From assembly GCA_965153455.1 (NCBI GenBank), contig OZ234498.1:8556001-8620000 (forward strand): a DNA stretch of 64,000 nt, written 5' to 3'. This document shows positions 62,766 to 64,000 of this stretch, piece after piece. Origin of the DNA: Sphagnum compactum (lineage: Eukaryota; Bryophyta; Sphagnopsida; Sphagnales). The notes beneath the pieces are model-generated. The model saw nothing but the letters and a program-made list of their open reading frames with translations. It was not told the origin of the DNA and made no database searches. Both the position numbers and the translations under genes were made by a program. Each line of letters opens with the position of its first letter. The stretch's first letter is position 1.

Positions 62766-63490
62766 TTCCTTCTTCAATGAAACTCGAAAACTGGCTCCAA
62801 AAATCAGCTAGAATTGGGATGAAAAGCAAACCTGAGATGCCTAGGATTCGGACAGCCTTGAATGAGCTGATAAAGGAGAGAACAAAAAAGAAGCCACTGA
62901 GAACAGCCTGAGCATTAAACACAAACTTGCAGTTGAACAGCACCAGTAGACTGCTGATCACCACTCCCAAGCTGTGTGATTTACATCATCAACCCCCCCC
63001 CAAACAAACAAAACAGAAACCACCGATTCTACACTCTCATCAGTCCCCCTGTTTCCTTGACCATTTAGGTCATTTTGTAAACTGACACCAGTTCTAAAAT
63101 TCTTTGCCGCAAACAAACGCTTGAAACAAAAGATTTGCAGTGAATGAGGGAAACACGAACCCTACATTCTTTGCTGCAAAAACCATACAACAAGCTGGAG
63201 AGAAAGAGCGGATTTCTGTTGCAACGGATCTAGAGAGAAGGAGATAGAGGCGGAGATCTTCGAGAATAGCAGAAAGGGAAGAAAAAGGAAGAGTCTTACG
63301 ATGCCCAGAAACTGAAAATGAGGGGAGAGACTTGAGCTCGCCGAACGGAGCGAGTCTTGAAAAACACAGTGAAACTGCCATTTGCAACAGCCGACAGAAG
63401 AGCCAACAACACTCCCATGGCCAACATCACCGGTCTCCCACTTATTCCGATCAATTCCATCACCTTGATCAAGTCCTCCTCCATCGCCAT
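59447..63490 (-). CDS. DMT-superfamily membrane transporter, TMEM144 / glucose-ribose porter type
   Basis: Predicted polytopic membrane protein of about 335 residues. Exons, set from splice sites and phase: 63490-63300, 62971-62832, 62350-62315, 61788-61693, 61317-61253, 61115-61023, 60517-60485 (33 nt), 60240-60084, 59989-59932 and 59585-59447. The ATG at 63490 is the first in frame; a second lies at 63484. Family landmarks in order: GVLLALLSAVANGSF (TM1), LGVVISSLLVLF, SFKAVRILGISVAFGIWAG, VSHLAWELVEARGGVREVLF, GWLLLKRPSTAAER, GLAYLPSFAI, GILSGVLWNIGNMLSIVAV and, in the final exon, IFQCAIIIAGLWGIIFF, ending in ..LSLGY and a stop. The GIWAG..VLVS, GVLWNIGNM and GLWGI blocks are shared with TMEM144, ureide-permease-like and bacterial GRP sugar porters; the substrate is unknown. 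Weak points are the 5' border of exon 6 and the loop between GAVCALAK and LPETQVPASEQ, which looks about ten residues short, so one more small exon may exist near 60.5-61.0 kb. Confidence 0.78.
62734..62762. repeat. GA microsatellite in a transporter intron
   Basis: About 14 GA units, in the intron between the second and third coding exons. Confidence 0.95.
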
Positions 63491-64000
63491 CGCCGCTACC
63501 TCACTCCCGAGCACCAACAACAACACCAGCAACAAAGCACCCAAAACACCAAGAACACGACACCAAAGGCCACCAAAAACACGACACCAAAATCCCAAGA
63601 ACACGACACCAAAAGCCACCAAAATCCCACTAAACAAAATGTCCACTTGTCATTGCAAGTGCACAAGAGCCATTTTCAGCTTCAAGTAAATATTTGGGAT
63701 TTACTTCTTTGTTTTCTGAAATTCATAAACTAACTGGGTATCAGTCTTCAGAGCAATTCTATATAGTAAAGGACGTCGGGATGAAATGAAGCTTTCCATC
63801 CATCCATCCTTCCGTCATCCATCCAAACAGAACAAATATATATTTTAAAAAGGGAAAAAACTAGAAACAAAATAAAAACAGAAAAACACTTTAACAATTA
63901 GAAACTTTTTGTAAACACTTAAACATAAAACAAAAAAGGGAAATACAGTAAAATAATCTTAAAAGAAAATTAAAAAATAGATGACAAAAAATAAGAAACA
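63491..64000 (-). promoter_or_regulatory. Upstream region of the transporter gene
   Basis: Presumed promoter and leader. At about 63540-63632 a tandem repeat of the type acaccaaaa.cc..aagaacacgac runs for three to four imperfect units of about 16-35 bp. The frame reading through it on the minus strand has no ATG before 63490, so it is likely leader and not an N-terminal extension. An ATCC microsatellite lies near 63796-63825 and AT-rich DNA follows to the window end. Confidence 0.4.

Noticed and set aside
63491-63646. An N-terminal extension of the transporter starting near 63646
   Set aside because: The first codon of that frame is GTG and no ATG occurs before 63490. The stretch is a tandem repeat whose translation only looks hydrophobic.

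Overview
This is nuclear DNA of a land plant. The reasons are a plant-specific INDETERMINATE DOMAIN (IDD) zinc-finger factor, a plant-type Ca2+ pump with the calmodulin-binding regulatory region at its N-terminus, GT-AG introns throughout, TTTAGGG telomere-type motifs, and long AT-rich intergenic DNA full of decayed transposons. Few introns in the GET3 gene, glycine/alanine/glutamine tracts in a very long IDD protein, and the style of the hAT relic would fit a seed-free plant (fern, lycophyte or bryophyte), but the sequence alone does not settle this.

Layout. 1.36-4.39 kb (minus): an IDD C2H2 transcription factor gene with three coding exons; a minisatellite fills much of its first intron and a long GC-richer leader lies upstream. 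5.1-40.2 kb: about 35 kb with no intact gene. It holds tandem repeats, inverted repeats, at least four non-autonomous DNA-transposon-like families and one clearly recognisable dead hAT transposase gene (17.2-19.2 kb, minus). 40.3-44.6 kb (minus): a complete seven-exon autoinhibited P2B Ca2+-ATPase gene. 45.3-54.9 kb: gene-free AT-rich DNA with repeat-family copies. 55.6-57.4 kb (plus): a complete two-exon GET3/ArsA-type ATPase gene, preceded by about 4.7 copies of a 90-bp tandem repeat. 59.4-63.5 kb (minus): a ten-exon membrane protein of the drug/metabolite transporter superfamily (TMEM144/glucose-ribose-porter type), convergent with GET3. Two of its exons are too short or too ordinary to stand out as open reading frames and were found by reading splice sites and family motifs.

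The four genes are independent housekeeping or regulatory genes: transcription, Ca2+ efflux, tail-anchored protein insertion and solute transport. I see no operon-like or clustered pathway. The most unusual parts are non-coding: the 90-bp array abutting the GET3 leader, which contains a repeated GATGAGA/TCTCATC inverted pair, the two-copy MITE with about 20-bp terminal inverted repeats, a 60-bp-arm hairpin at 13.95 kb, and several dispersed short families with copies tens of kilobases apart.

Exon boundaries were set by eye from GT/AG sites, reading-frame phase and family conservation. No alignment or expression data were available.
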